A DNA stretch of 47,817 nt from Phialocephala subalpina (GCA_900073065.1 FJOG01000001.1:530400-578216), one strand, 5' to 3'; shown: positions 12,057-23,123, numbered from the stretch's first letter. The notes: generated from the sequence alone by a model not told the origin. Translations and numbers: made by a program.

Positions 12057-13485
12057 TCATTCTTTGTGGCTATCGACCTTGGGTACAAATGCCCATGTGA
12101 CTGCCATCACAATGATGAGAGCTGCAACAATAGGAGGAAGTACTTTGACTCCGGCGTGGGTTGCGATGACTCCAATCAAGGATGGGAAGATGGCACCTCC
12201 TGCTTGTGCAACGACAAATATCATACCTAGCAAGGTCAGTGGCGAAAATCAGAAGGTCTGGACGAGACTCACCCAATGCAGCAGGCTGAAGATGTTTTGG
12301 AAAAGTCTTCGAGGCGACCGAAACACCCTTGAAGTTCATTAGCATGATTTCAAAAGCTGAAAAGCAATGGCAGACACTCACAGCGGCAAAGAAAGGTCCC
12401 AAAAAGAAACCCATGATACTAAACATAGCAATACTCGAGATCAAATTCGGCACAAACCAAAACACCAACTGCAGCGCAAAGCATATCCCAGCATACAGTA
12501 ACAACATCCTCCTCTCTCCAAATCTATGCGTCGGCTCTGCAAGCAGAAGTCTCCCAAGAAAGATGCCGCCATACGAGCCAGACGGCACATACCCCATTTT
12601 GGAAAGGTCTCCATGCCTGACTCGAACAAGGAACTCCACGATCCAGCCTCCGGAAGTGGTGCCAACACCGAGGTAGAAGAAGAAAAACAGACAGAAGACC
12701 CAGAGGTCGCGAATCTTGAGCATCTGCTTGACTTCTGTTATTGCTGCCCTGCTTCTGCCTTCTTCCTCGTTCGCTTGTCGCTGCTCGCCAGAAATATTCT
12801 TCAAGTGAACAGAATCTTGGAACGCGATCACAACCAAGACGAGATTCAAAACACTCATACCAAGAGGAAAGAGGTAGAAGAGCATCCATCTCCCTTCTTC
12901 ATGCTGCGTCTTCACCGCAACAGCAGTCGCGACAAAAGGACTAATGAGCAATCCCAACCCATAACACGCATGAATAAATCCCAACCACCGATGCGCTCCT
13001 TTCACCGTCGACACAAAAGTATTCGCATGCGAGTCCTGATATGCTTGTCCGAGCCCAGAGATAAAGAAGGTAATGACAAACAGAGCGAATGGAGGTGTCC
13101 AAGCTCTCAACACATGGGGTATAATTTGAATCAAGGCGCCCCCCGCGAGCAGAGCCCCAAGCGGAAAGAGCTTGGCGAGATGAGTATTCGTGATGGCGCA
13201 TACGAGCCAACCGAGAAAGGTGGTGAAGTAGATGAGTGAGATCATGGAGGTCGAGATGTTGTAGGTTGATAGCATGTATGGGAGCAAGGCTCCGAGAGAG
13301 CCATCGTTGATGCCGGCGACGAGGAAGGAGAGGCCTGAGCTGAGGAGTTTGAAGATTGGAAGAGGCGTCGATGCAGCTTCAGAGTCGACAACGATTGTTG
13401 TGAGAGAAGGATCTTCTAGAATCGTGGCTCCTTCCTGGACATTTCGAGCTCGGAGCTCGACCTGATCTTTTAAGGTGGTTGACAT
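12057..13485 (-). CDS. MFS transporter (fucose-permease-like)
   Basis: Twelve-helix major facilitator. Model: exons 13485-12382, 12327-12273 and 12226-12057, 442 aa. The cytosolic N-terminus of about 50 residues is followed by helices beginning LLSSGLSFLVAGINDGSLGALLPYM; the G-x-NDGSLG motif and short loops resemble the FucP/BSC6-like fungal group rather than hexose or drug transporters. A central hydrophilic loop (QRQANEEEGRSR) separates the two six-helix halves. The last two introns restore a typical final pair of helices ending TWAFVPKVDSHKE. The start at 13485 is preferred because upstream in-frame codons are not ATG. The gene is convergent with the GH127 gene and divergent from the acyltransferase gene (575-bp shared promoter). 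A sugar or oligosaccharide substrate is inferred from context only. Confidence 0.88.
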
Positions 13486-14060
13486 TGTGTCGACCTGGTC
13501 AGATTCTAACAAAATGACGCCTTTAGGAACGATACGGTTTGGATAACAATGCTGTCTATCTTATATCTCATGCGTTGCTCCAAATTGAAGTACGGCAAGA
13601 TGTTGAAGGCACACCGCCGCTTGTGATCTCGCTGGTCGAGATATATCAGCAAATCGGAAAGAAATCCTCGCTTCGGATAAAGCCATCGACCGACTACATT
13701 GATGTTGCTGTTTTGTGGTTACACCTGTCGGAATCCCTCCATTTACGTATACCCCACCATTCGGTAGATCTTCGGGGTAGTCACGCTTCACCGGGCCGCA
13801 CTTCCTTTGCACAGATGATCCATCCTAAACCAATAGACTGGCCGACAAGAAGACAGACGACTAAATTGTAAGATCTTCTTCGATCGGAGAGATGCTTCCA
13901 AACATTCCGACCGAAGTTTGCCCATATGAGACTCGATTGAGCCCCTTTTCAGGCCGTTGTGGCACTAGTGTCGGGGATAGCGGGGAAGCTGAGAGGGACA
14001 CCAAAGCATTTCTTCACGGCGCAGCCATCCTCTTCTCTTTGCCTGGTCAAATTTCGCAAA
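13486..14060. promoter_or_regulatory. Shared divergent promoter, MFS and acyltransferase
   Basis: 575 bp between two divergent starts. No confident element was identified. Short open frames on both strands have no recognisable content. Confidence 0.4.
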
Positions 14061-15584
14061 ATGGATTACCAACACTTCATTTGGAAAGAAACGAGTCCCG
14101 GCCAATATGAGCGAGACATCGATGAGGCAGAGCAGTCTTACACTTCCTTGGCAAAGACATGGGAAGGGACAGGCCACACTTTTTTCGCCATCACTGCTTG
14201 CATTGGGGTGAAAGTCACTCAAGAAGAAGGCGCCAACTCTCAAGAACTGGATGGGAAAGTCGACAATGCTTTTAAATATGCATGGAAAAGGTTACGCTTC
14301 GATCACCCGACTTTGGCGTCGGCTGTGATTTTCGACACCGCGACGAAGAAATGCAAGAAAGTGTACAAGTCGCCTTCCACTGAGTCCGATATCGAGGCTT
14401 GGATGAAAGAAAGCTTCAAGATCATCCAAAATGGGCAGTCAGGTGAAGAGTTCGCCAACTCCGATCCACCTCTTGGAGCGATGGCAACCATTTACCTTGT
14501 CAAACCTCCTCAGACTAGCTCAGGCGATGTGAGACGCGACATCTTCTTTCGAAGTCATCATGATATAATAGACGGAATGGGTACACTTCACTTCTTGAGC
14601 AACCTCCTACGCCATGCATCATCTGCATTCGCACCAGACAACCAAACACTTGACTGGAACTTCGGATCAGAGATCAAGAACCTATCCCCACCATTCAGAC
14701 TCGCAGCCTCACTCCCCGCCTCACCAAGTCCGTCCCAACTTGAGAGACTAGAGTCCATCCGAGCAATCAACGCAGAAGCTCGTGCTGAGAACGAAGTCCT
14801 CTCTCTACCCATCACGTCCAAAAACATCATGCCAAGAAAATCCCAGCGAGTGGCTCTCCACTTCAGTACAAGTGAGACAGCATCCATAATTTCAAAATGC
14901 AAACAACACGGAGCAACGCCAACACACGCTTTTCACGCTGCCATCGCACTCGCGCTCCGCGACATCCAAACTCTGGACTCAGAAGCTCGTCCTGCGAGAT
15001 ATATGACTTATTCATTGCTAAACCTTCGCAACTCTTGCTTCGCTCCATATAACACCCAGCAACACGCAGCAGCAGTATACCATTGCGTCTCTGCCCGACA
15101 TCTCGTCATCGACACAGCCGTGCCCGCTGCAACAGAAGGAGAGCAGAAGGGAAAGAACCAAAATCCTGAGGAGTTTTTGACAGCATTAGAGCAGGTGAAG
15201 ACGTACGCGAAAAGCATTAAGGTTGACGAAGATTACCTCTCTATCGTGCCCTCCCTATTCTCAGCAGTCACACCGCCTTACCCAGAAGGTCCATCTCCAG
15301 TTCCAGCCCCGAATCCTACACCTCCTGTCAGTTTGTCGAGTCTAGGTGTCGCAGATCATATTTTCCAACCCCGCTATCGAGATTTTGAGATTGTTTCCGA
15401 GCCGTGGGTGGTTGGAGCAGAGTACTCAACAGGGTATGGATTGTTTCTTGGGACGTGGAAGGGGGTTATGTGTTTGAGTGCTGCGTATAATGAAGCTTTT
15501 CATGAGAAAGTGGAGCTGCTTGCTTTCTTGGAGAGGGTGGCGAGTATTGTTTGTGAGGGGCTGGTTGTCGATAGGGACGAATGA
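14061..15584 (+). CDS. HHxxxDG acyltransferase (condensation-domain-like, Tri3-type)
   Basis: Predicted acyl-CoA-dependent O- or N-acyltransferase of the condensation-domain/chloramphenicol acetyltransferase fold. Intronless, 507 aa. The catalytic motif is HHDIIDG at residues 166-172, in the phase and position usual for trichothecene 15-O-acetyltransferase-like proteins. The motif R-x-MTYSLLNLR and the late SEPWVVG segment match the second lobe. A Pro-rich linker (PSPVPAPNPTPP) interrupts the C-terminal half. No signal peptide is seen. Upstream in-frame sequence could extend the N-terminus but without an ATG, so 14061 is chosen. It is divergent from the MFS gene and in a block with an adenylation enzyme, which could supply an activated acyl group, although the two are not fused and a CoA donor is as likely. 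Confidence 0.82.
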   Translation: MDYQHFIWKETSPGQYERDIDEAEQSYTSLAKTWEGTGHTFFAITACIGVKVTQEEGANSQELDGKVDNAFKYAWKRLRFDHPTLASAVIFDTATKKCKKVYKSPSTESDIEAWMKESFKIIQNGQSGEEFANSDPPLGAMATIYLVKPPQTSSGDVRRDIFFRSHHDIIDGMGTLHFLSNLLRHASSAFAPDNQTLDWNFGSEIKNLSPPFRLAASLPASPSPSQLERLESIRAINAEARAENEVLSLPITSKNIMPRKSQRVALHFSTSETASIISKCKQHGATPTHAFHAAIALALRDIQTLDSEARPARYMTYSLLNLRNSCFAPYNTQQHAAAVYHCVSARHLVIDTAVPAATEGEQKGKNQNPEEFLTALEQVKTYAKSIKVDEDYLSIVPSLFSAVTPPYPEGPSPVPAPNPTPPVSLSSLGVADHIFQPRYRDFEIVSEPWVVGAEYSTGYGLFLGTWKGVMCLSAAYNEAFHEKVELLAFLERVASIVCEGLVVDRDE

Positions 15585-15699
15585 TCAAATCACTTGAGCG
15601 TGTTACTAGAGAAATGCGTTATTGTCTATCAACTCTTTGACATTCTGTCTCCAACGTCATCAGAGATTCAAATTTTATCGCCATGGCGTGCATGGTCCT

Positions 15700-15706
15700 T
15701 ATAAAA
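15700..15706 (+). promoter_or_regulatory. TATA box upstream of the Gly/Tyr-rich gene
   Basis: TATAAAA, 137 bp before the start at 15843. It is a good match in a plausible position. Confidence 0.5.
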
Positions 15707-15842
15707 CATCTTGTTGACATCTCGGAATTCTATACTTCAAATTTTCTTTCCCCAATACTTCCACAGCTGAAGTTGAACCACTGCATAAACTCGAACCAAC
15801 TCTCATCTAACACATAGCATCCTCCTTGATCCCTTGAAGAAA

Positions 15843-16286
15843 ATGAGTCACTTCGGCTACGACCCCTACGGCTGCGACGGATATGGGTGGGCTGTTAACG
15901 ACGAGTTGTGCCGTAACACAGGTCTACGTACAGGGCTTGGTATGCGGACGCGCCGTGTATACAATGATACAGGATTAGGTGGACCTGGAGCGTTCGAAGG
16001 CCTGGGTGCATTCGGTGGCTATGGCGGGTACGGCTGGAATGTATACAGCTATCCACATGAGAATGCATATTTGTGCCAGAACACAGGTCTGCCTAGAGAG
16101 CTGGCAAGAGGTCGAGGATCTGGTGCTGACCTTGGGGCCACGATTCTTATAGTCACGATATGTCCAGGTTCGGCGATGGTCATTACGCTGGAGGTATGGG
16201 ATGTCGGGGCCGGGGAGGGTGTTCATTATCGAGTCCTTGCGGGGAGAGAAGAAGCCCATCTCCACTTGGAGGTGGACGTGGAATAG
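15843..16286 (+). CDS. Small Gly/Tyr-rich protein with internal repeat (C-terminal frame uncertain)
   Basis: Function unknown. The open frame gives 147 aa. The first 95 residues are rich in Gly, Tyr and Asp and contain two related blocks: GYGWAVNDELCRNTGL and, about 50 residues later, GYGWNVYSYPHENAYLCQNTGLP. Both end in LC-x-NTGL, so this is a tandem internal duplication. There is no signal peptide or known domain. After residue 100 the composition changes abruptly to hydrophobic residues. At the same place another frame (16160-16354) becomes Gly/Arg/Ser-rich (GMGCRGRGG, RSESRGDGRPGSRS), which looks more like a continuation of this protein. A missed intron, or a frameshift near 16150, is likely, but no splice pair that fixes the phase was convincing. 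A TATA box lies 137 bp upstream. Confidence 0.55.
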   Translation: MSHFGYDPYGCDGYGWAVNDELCRNTGLRTGLGMRTRRVYNDTGLGGPGAFEGLGAFGGYGGYGWNVYSYPHENAYLCQNTGLPRELARGRGSGADLGATILIVTICPGSAMVITLEVWDVGAGEGVHYRVLAGREEAHLHLEVDVE

Positions 16287-16802
16287 GACGCTCTGAATCA
16301 AGAGGAGACGGCAGACCTGGATCCCGATCTCCTTTTGTGCGACTCGATGATTGACCAGAATATAGGCGCGATGGTCCCGGCGCATTTGCAAGATTCAGGC
16401 CGGAGTACCGAGGCGGCTCTCCTTTCCAGCGCTTTGGAGAACAATAAGCTGGAGTTGAGGGCAACTCTGATCTTGTAGATCTGCTTACGGGACGAGAAGA
16501 TAAGCGAAGCGGTATCGTCATTGGTGATGATGACAATGGAATATATAATTAGGCAACACTTCATGGCACAGCATGGAAGGAGTCTGGCACGATAGGATTA
16601 CGTGGCCACTCCCCACCTCATGTTTACTAAACACGAGTTATATTGTGAAAAAGGCGACTGGAAACGACGAGAAGTACGAGCAAGACGTTCTAGTGGGTGG
16701 AAATATAGCTAGTATAAATGCGAGTCTTTGAACTTTATACTTGCACGCAGATACATAGGAGTAAAATTTATATTTAAAAGGTGACGAGAGCTCTTACTAG
16801 AA
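16287..16802. other. Intergenic; may hold the true 3' end of the Gly/Tyr-rich gene
   Basis: Includes the rest of a Gly/Arg/Ser-rich frame (to 16354) and, in a further frame entered by a possible GT-AG intron 16193-16288, an open run to about 16476. The remainder, 16560-16800, shows no gene. Confidence 0.4.
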
Positions 16803-17302
16803 GAGCCGCTCTAAATATGAACATTAGAGATGCCAAGCCCTACTTCACTTGAAATCAGATCCTAACTGCCCCAGCCACAACTCCCAAGTCCCAACCACCC
16901 AAGAAAATTTCAAACCTCAGAAACAAACCCAATCTGCCTCTGTCCAGGATATCCCGAAATTTGTGGCTGACCCCCCTGAAACGAGTTCGCCAAACTCTGT
17001 TGTTGACCCAACAACTGCTTCTGCATCTTAATCCTCGCCATCTCCCGCTCATGAGCCGCTCTAAATATGAACATTAGAGATGCCAAGCCCTACTTCACTT
17101 GAAATCAGATCCTAACTGCCCCAGCCACAACTCCCAAGTCCCAACCACCCAAGAAAATTTCAAACCTCAGAAACAAACCCAATCTGCCTCTGTCCAGGAT
17201 ATCCCGAAATTTGTGGCTGACCCCCCTGAAACGAGTTCGCCAAACTCTGTTGTTGACCCAACAACTGCTTCTGCATCTTAATCCTCGCCATCTCCCGCTC
17301 AT
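16803..17302. repeat. Exact 250-bp tandem duplication at the 3' end of the ankyrin gene
   Basis: Copy A 16803-17052 and copy B 17053-17302 read as identical by eye over the full 250 bp. Both begin GAGCCGCTCTAAATATG and end CTCCCGCTCAT. The base pair GA follows both ends, so the breakpoint is ambiguous by 2 bp. On the minus strand each copy holds the last 65 codons of the ankyrin reading frame, its stop and about 50 bp of 3' sequence. Copy B is attached to the gene and copy A lies beyond the stop. Lack of divergence indicates a very recent event or an assembly artefact. Confidence 0.95.
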
Positions 17303-20300
17303 GAATGCGTCTTCGGTGATTTGGAGTTGGGTGTTGGCTTGAGCTTGGAGCATTTCGCGATCTACACGCGCTTGCTCTTTCTTGCGCTGGATTTCTCCTT
17401 GTAGAGTTATCTCCGAGATTTCGACTTCTCCGATGGCTGTCATGCGTTTGAGATCTAGCATATATGAAGCATCCTCTCTCATCTCTGCCTGTCGTTTTGC
17501 GCGAGCTTTTTGCCTCAACACTTCTTCTTCGATATGAGGTGGCCCGTTGCAATAGTCCGATGGCTGCTTGGACATTATGTCGTGAGCCCAGAAGCGATCG
17601 ATGGCTTGCTTCTTGCGGAGTAGCGCGAGGATATCTTCCTTTTGGTTTCGTGGGCCTTGGTAGAGGTCCTTCTCGACGTATTTTGTGAGTGAGTACGTGT
17701 ATGTTTTGTCACTATAGAGGAAGGCATCGCCATTAATATGCTCCCACATAATTTTGAGCAAGGCGGTGAGTATCAGGACTGGATTCGAGGAGTCTAGGGC
17801 GTAATGGAAGATCGTCTTTCCACAAACATTCCGAATTGCGATCTTTGCATCATTCACGATCAGGAATTGTATGACTTTCTCAAGGTGCTTCGGAGTTGGG
17901 TCATTGTCCACAGCTCTCAGGGACAATTCGGCCAGTGCACTGCGGCCATCGTGGCGATCGCTGGGATAGTCGACTTGATGTCCGTACTTGATGAGAATGC
18001 GCATCTTGTCCAATTGGAGCTTTGCCGCAACGTCGTGAAGACTGCCATCGTCGACCTCGGCATCCGCCTCGAGAAGACATTCCATCAGCGGTATGTTGTT
18101 CATAGAACTTGCTATTGCGAGGGGTGTGATGCCTTCGGAATCTTCAGCTGCAACATTGGCGCCCTTGGCGATGAGCTTCGAGACGATGTCTACTCGCTGA
18201 TTCTGGATCGCTAGCATGAGTGGCGTCATGCCCGTCTTTGAAATATAGTTCACATCGGCTAGTGATGTATGTCAGCTTCATATGTCGAGAAGGTCGTGGG
18301 ATAGTCGATCTTACCTCCCGCATCAATGAGCATCTCAATGACTCCACTCGAGATCTTCTTTTGGGGTTGTTCAAGAGCCCAGCACAAAATCGGCCAGCGC
18401 TCAGGTGCCACGTCCTCCTCACTTGCGCAAAATTGCCACTGATTTGGCGGATATCCCATACCAAGTAGAGCTCTGAGGATCTGGGTGTCTCTCGGAAACT
18501 GGCTCAGAGCCAAGAAAAGAACAGGTTCCAAGTTCTCATCGGGGTGTCTGAACATGATGTCCAGTTCTTCGCCGTTGTCAAATGACTCGACGAAAGCAGC
18601 AAGAGTTTTCAACACCGCTGCCTTCTCATCGCACACTGTGAAGACGTATGGAATTGCCATGGCCTTGCTCTCTGGGCTGGCGTGTGGCAGCAGCTTCGTG
18701 ATCAAAGGAATGTTCGCTTGCAGCGTTGCTCGCTGCAGTGAAAGCCCTCGCTGATAATTGACATCGGCGCCATTCTTCAAAAGAGCACCTATGAAGTCAT
18801 ACGCGAGCGTTTCCGTCTCTACGCTAATGCTTTCAAGAGATTCGACGGCTCGGTAGAGTGCCTCGGCGACTGCTGGGCCTGAAGCACCTTTGTCTAACAA
18901 TAGCTTGACTACGGCAAGTCCAGTGGCGGATTTCCATAGCTCGTCAGTGATGAGGACTGCTTCGAAAGCTACGGAAACATGAGGAGCTGCTTTAGGAGAG
19001 TTCGCAAGAAGTGATAATGTCCGAAGATCGAGGGACTTTGCTGCGTGAACCATGGCCTGTCCTTCATCGAAGACACCCCGTGCAAGAAGCATTTTGATCA
19101 TGGGCCGGTCTGATGGGGCCGTTGTTGCTGATGTGAGGGTTTTGGCCACGTGAATATCGACTTGCTTCCCAGCTTTCAGAAGTCTTTCAATGACCTGGAC
19201 GCGCTCGGATTTTGAAAGTATCGACGTCGATGCCTCAATGTAAGATCTCTTCAATACCGCCTCCGATGGTTCTCGTTCTAGAAGCAAGTCCAAGGTTGGA
19301 AGCATAGCCGAACGAGCAGCAATAACTGTGGCCTCTCCTTCCTTCCATTCAATCGAAGCACCGTTCTTGCACAGAAGCTCTGTCATCTTCAAGCTCTCGT
19401 CCCCATGTCGTACTGTTTCAACGAGCGCATCGTCGACGGCTTCCCCACGCATACCAGCTTCAAGTAGGATTTGTAGGATCTGATGGTAAGATTCTCCAGT
19501 CAGTGACATCGCTCCTCCGAACCCGGTAAGTAGAGTTGATAATGAGGGTTTTAATTTTAACGAGACGAGCATTTTCAGCATTTCAGAATTCCCAGCGCTC
19601 GCGGCAGAGCATACTGCTTGCCCACCCTCGTATTCGACGGATCCACCATTATCCAAGAAGACTTGGGACAATTCTAGGTCTCCTAGATTGACTGCAATGA
19701 TGAGAGCGACTGACACAGATTCTGGTGGCACGAGTGGGAGGATCAATCGAACAAGTGGCAGAGCAGTAGGGCCCTCCTCCGTGATTTTGTAGAGAGCTTT
19801 GCTGATCTCCTCTCCAGCAGCTCCTGCTCGCAGCAGCTTTTCGCATAAAATGAGCCTTTCCGGGTCCTTCAAGCCGATGGCAGCGGGAAATGCCGATGAC
19901 GAGCTACGAACAGTCGGTCCCTTCGAAAGTAGAAGTCCCATAAGAGCTTGGTCATTGACGGCCAGTTGAATTGGCATTCCATGCTCCGAGTTCACATCTG
20001 CGCCAGCATCAAGCAGAATCTTGATCACTGGAGAGCGCTGACCTTGCTTCAGTGCAGACTTGATCTCTTGTATCAGGGCTCTGTTAATTGCTCCTTGAGG
20101 CTTTACTTTCCACAACAGCGCTTTGACTTTGTTAGGCCGGTTCATGTCCGACAGAGGCAGGGCGATTGCGCATTCGAGAGCCCTCTCGATCGTAGTCGAA
20201 GATGGAAGAAACGTCCCAGCCCGTAGGAGGATCGTAAGTAAGGTATAATTGCTATGCTTGGTCGCTAGCAACACCGCAAGGCCATCTTCGAAGTTCAGAT

Positions 20301-22286
20301 TCGCTCTGCCTTGCCGGCAGAGAAGGTCGAGGAGATCCATATCCTCGGGGCAGTTTTGGAGAATATCTAAGACTGCTTGGGACACTTCTGGGATCTCCGC
20401 GTTAGATGTAGTGGCGGGGACAAGAAGCTTCGACATGATCTTGAATCGTATCTCGGTCATCGGCAGTTTCATCGCGGTGGTAATGGCGGCAGCACACATG
20501 CTACTGGTCACACTGCCGGTAAGCAAAAGGTCGAGTTTGGTGGTAGATCCTTGTGATACAGCGGCAAGTAGTGTTTGCTCGGTGACGTTTGCCTTAAATT
20601 GAATGAGCACTTCAATGAGTCGATGTGACTTCTTGGGGGATGTGACGGCAGCATGAAGTGCTTCATCAACCTCTGAGCCTGCTGCACCACCGCGGAGCAG
20701 AGTCTGAACAATTAAGAAATGGTCATCTCCGGTCACATTTGGTGGTATGGCCGAAAATGCTTGTGCGAGAGAGAATTTGGTGGCATCCCCTTCTAGTGCG
20801 AGGAGCTTGAGGAGCGCAATGTTGTTCCGGCTGACGGCTGTTTTCAAGCATCGTGCTCCATTGTAGTTGACAGAGCATACTGGATGCCCATTGTTCTGTC
20901 CACCATAAGTAATCAGCAGCTGTGCAGTGTCGAGGTCGTTCGACTCGGCTGCCAGAATCAGCTGCTCGCTGCAATATGGACCCGTCGCGCCATTTACCAA
21001 CAGCTTCGAAAGAATGGCAACCCTGTCCATCGGTGGAACCTTGGCTGGAATGTTACGCACAAGTTCGGACGCGATTTCTGGCTTCAAAGATTGGTTTTGA
21101 AGTAGTGTTCCCATAAGGTCGGAGCGGTTTCGCTGGATGGCGTGTCCCACTGCGCAAGCACCATCGTAGTTGATATCTATCTGGTGGGATAGAAGAAGCT
21201 GCATCATTGGAACATTTGCCAGAAACGTGGCCCTGAGAAGACCTTGATTGGCAGCATCTCCCTCTGGGCCTCCACATAGCAAAGCTTCCATGAGCAGATA
21301 CTGCCCATCCGTGGCGGGGGCTGGTGACGATGGTTGAGCAAACAACGAATTCAGTGCCTGGTTCAAAGTTCCACCTGACGGAGGACATTGAGCTGTGATG
21401 AGTGCAGTAGCAAGGTCAAATCTCTCAGCCTCAACTGTGTGCATGAGAGCGCTGCCATAATCTGCGTTCGCTCCAGCCCAGGCAAGAAGCAGTACACAAC
21501 GAAGTGATCCGCAAGTCGCAGCTGGGAAAAGACTTTGATCGAGACATTGTTGGGAGACTCCTCTCTTGGCCCGCAGCAGAAGTCCAAGAAGTTCGTGGTC
21601 TCCATGTTTTGCAACGTTGATGAGCGTCGACTCGTACAAGGCGGTGTTCGCACCTGACAAAGAGTTAGCCAATTTAGCTAGCAACCTTAAATTGTCGACA
21701 TACCATATCTTACGAGCAACTCAACAATGCCCAACTCTCTCTTTGCCAGAGCAATGTCAAGTGACTCATTTAGACTCTGTTCATCAGAAAGGGGTGCAAG
21801 AAGTTGCACAAACTCAATCCGGGTGTTTCCGGTTGCCAAATATAGCAGGCGCCCTCGTTCATCTTGTTCGTCCTTTCCTCGAACTCGTTTCACCATGCTC
21901 GTACTTCCTCGCCGCGAGAGGTTCACGTCCCCTTCAATGGCTCTGAATCGTTTGAGCAGCACTTCAAGCACCCCTGGAAGTCCATTGTCCTCGACTACTT
22001 TCACCATAGCCTGGTACAATTCAGAGTAAGTGTAAACTCCTTGCTTCTGGGTCTTCCCAAACGCTGCGCTCAGACGTCGAGATTGTTGTTTGCTGCTTTT
22101 GCTTTCATCTATCCTCAGCTGTCCCAAAATGGCGTCGGCATTGCGGTCGTCATCGTAGATCATGAATGTTGGCGGCTGGGTCGGAGGTAGCAGTGGACTT
22201 GGGTCGAAGTTGTCCAAGATAGCGCCGACCTCCCGAGCGATCTCTTGGAGCCGTTGAGCCCTCTTTGCAGCAGGTTGACGACTCAT
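17105..22286 (-). CDS. Giant ankyrin-repeat protein
   Basis: Model: exons 22286-21704, 21653-18315 and 18258-17105, 1691 aa; both introns join in phase. Residues 1-110 form a charged N-terminus without a recognised domain. From about residue 150 to the mid-1500s runs a continuous array of divergent ankyrin repeats (for example LLSHQIDINYDGACAVGHAI, LLDAGADVNSEHGMPIQLAV and the canonical GMTPLMLAI near the third exon). Many units have lost the usual TPLH core, giving longer alternating LL-x3-G and A-x2-A-x3-G patterns. A coiled-coil rich in Glu, Arg and Gln follows (AKRQAEMRED, REMLQAQANTQLQ). The last 65 codons lie inside the 250-bp duplication and look out of frame: another frame gives MARIKMQKQLLGQQQSLA and stops at 17160. 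A scaffold or recognition role is a family-level guess. No NACHT or effector domain is present in view. Confidence 0.85.
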
Positions 22287-23123
22287 ATTGATGGCAATCA
22301 CGCAGTCTCTTTCCTTCAGATCGGATGAAAAGAGATGCGACGGTCGTACAGCGACAAAGCGGGTAGCCTCAACATCCCATCATCCGTGTCATACAAAAAA
22401 ACAGGTCGAATTTGTTATGTTTGTAAACGCAGCGCTCATCTCAATCTGGTCGAAAAGAGACACTCGAACTCGACATGGAATGTCGAAGTTTAAGGTTGAT
22501 TTGGGCGAAGTCGGAAGCAGGGTGATCCTGGGGGCTTCGGGAGGCTTGTTCAATTTACACTGTGGCCGGGCGGAGCGCCAAGAGGGTGCCTTCTGAGGAG
22601 CCTGCACCAACTCTACGGCCGCCAATCTGCGCCTTACGTGGCCCGCATTTATCCCCCGCATACTGCCCTGACATTGGCTCGCGGCACACCGGCTGCCTCA
22701 AACATTGCGAAGCAGAGGATCACTAGAACCAAGCGAGTGTTTCAATGGCCACCGAGCACAGCCTCATACCATCATCGTACGTCGGTATTCTCGATGTCCT
22801 TTATCAGATGTCAGCAATTTATATTGGAGCAGAACATGTAAAAGAAGAGCAATGAACAATCGAAGTCGATTGAAGTTATACAGAACGACGAGTCTCAGAG
22901 CTTTCGATGTGGTATTTTCGTCGAAGGTTGCATTTGGGGGCTTTTGGGCTTGATGGCTTGGGGCTGTGCCAGCGTGCAGTGTCTCCGAGATGCAGCTGCA
23001 GGCAGGAATATCACGAGCCGCCCGACGACGAGGCTGGCGATTGAGATATCCATTTATTCGTGATCAGGCCTTGAAGTTTCAAGCAAACGATGTGAGCGAA
23101 ATCACCGAGTCTTTGTGATCACG
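22287..23123. other. Intergenic between divergent genes, no gene seen
   Basis: About 840 bp separating the ankyrin gene (-) and the membrane protein gene (+). Short open frames have no domain or composition support. Confidence 0.5.

Noticed and set aside
12526..13239. 237-codon plus-strand frame opposite the MFS gene
   Set aside because: Charged, repeat-free sequence opposite transmembrane codons; an antisense shadow.
16849..17281. Two identical 60-codon plus-strand frames that look like a duplicated small gene
   Set aside because: They are the antisense of the duplicated ankyrin tail; the repeat is real but the small genes are not supported.
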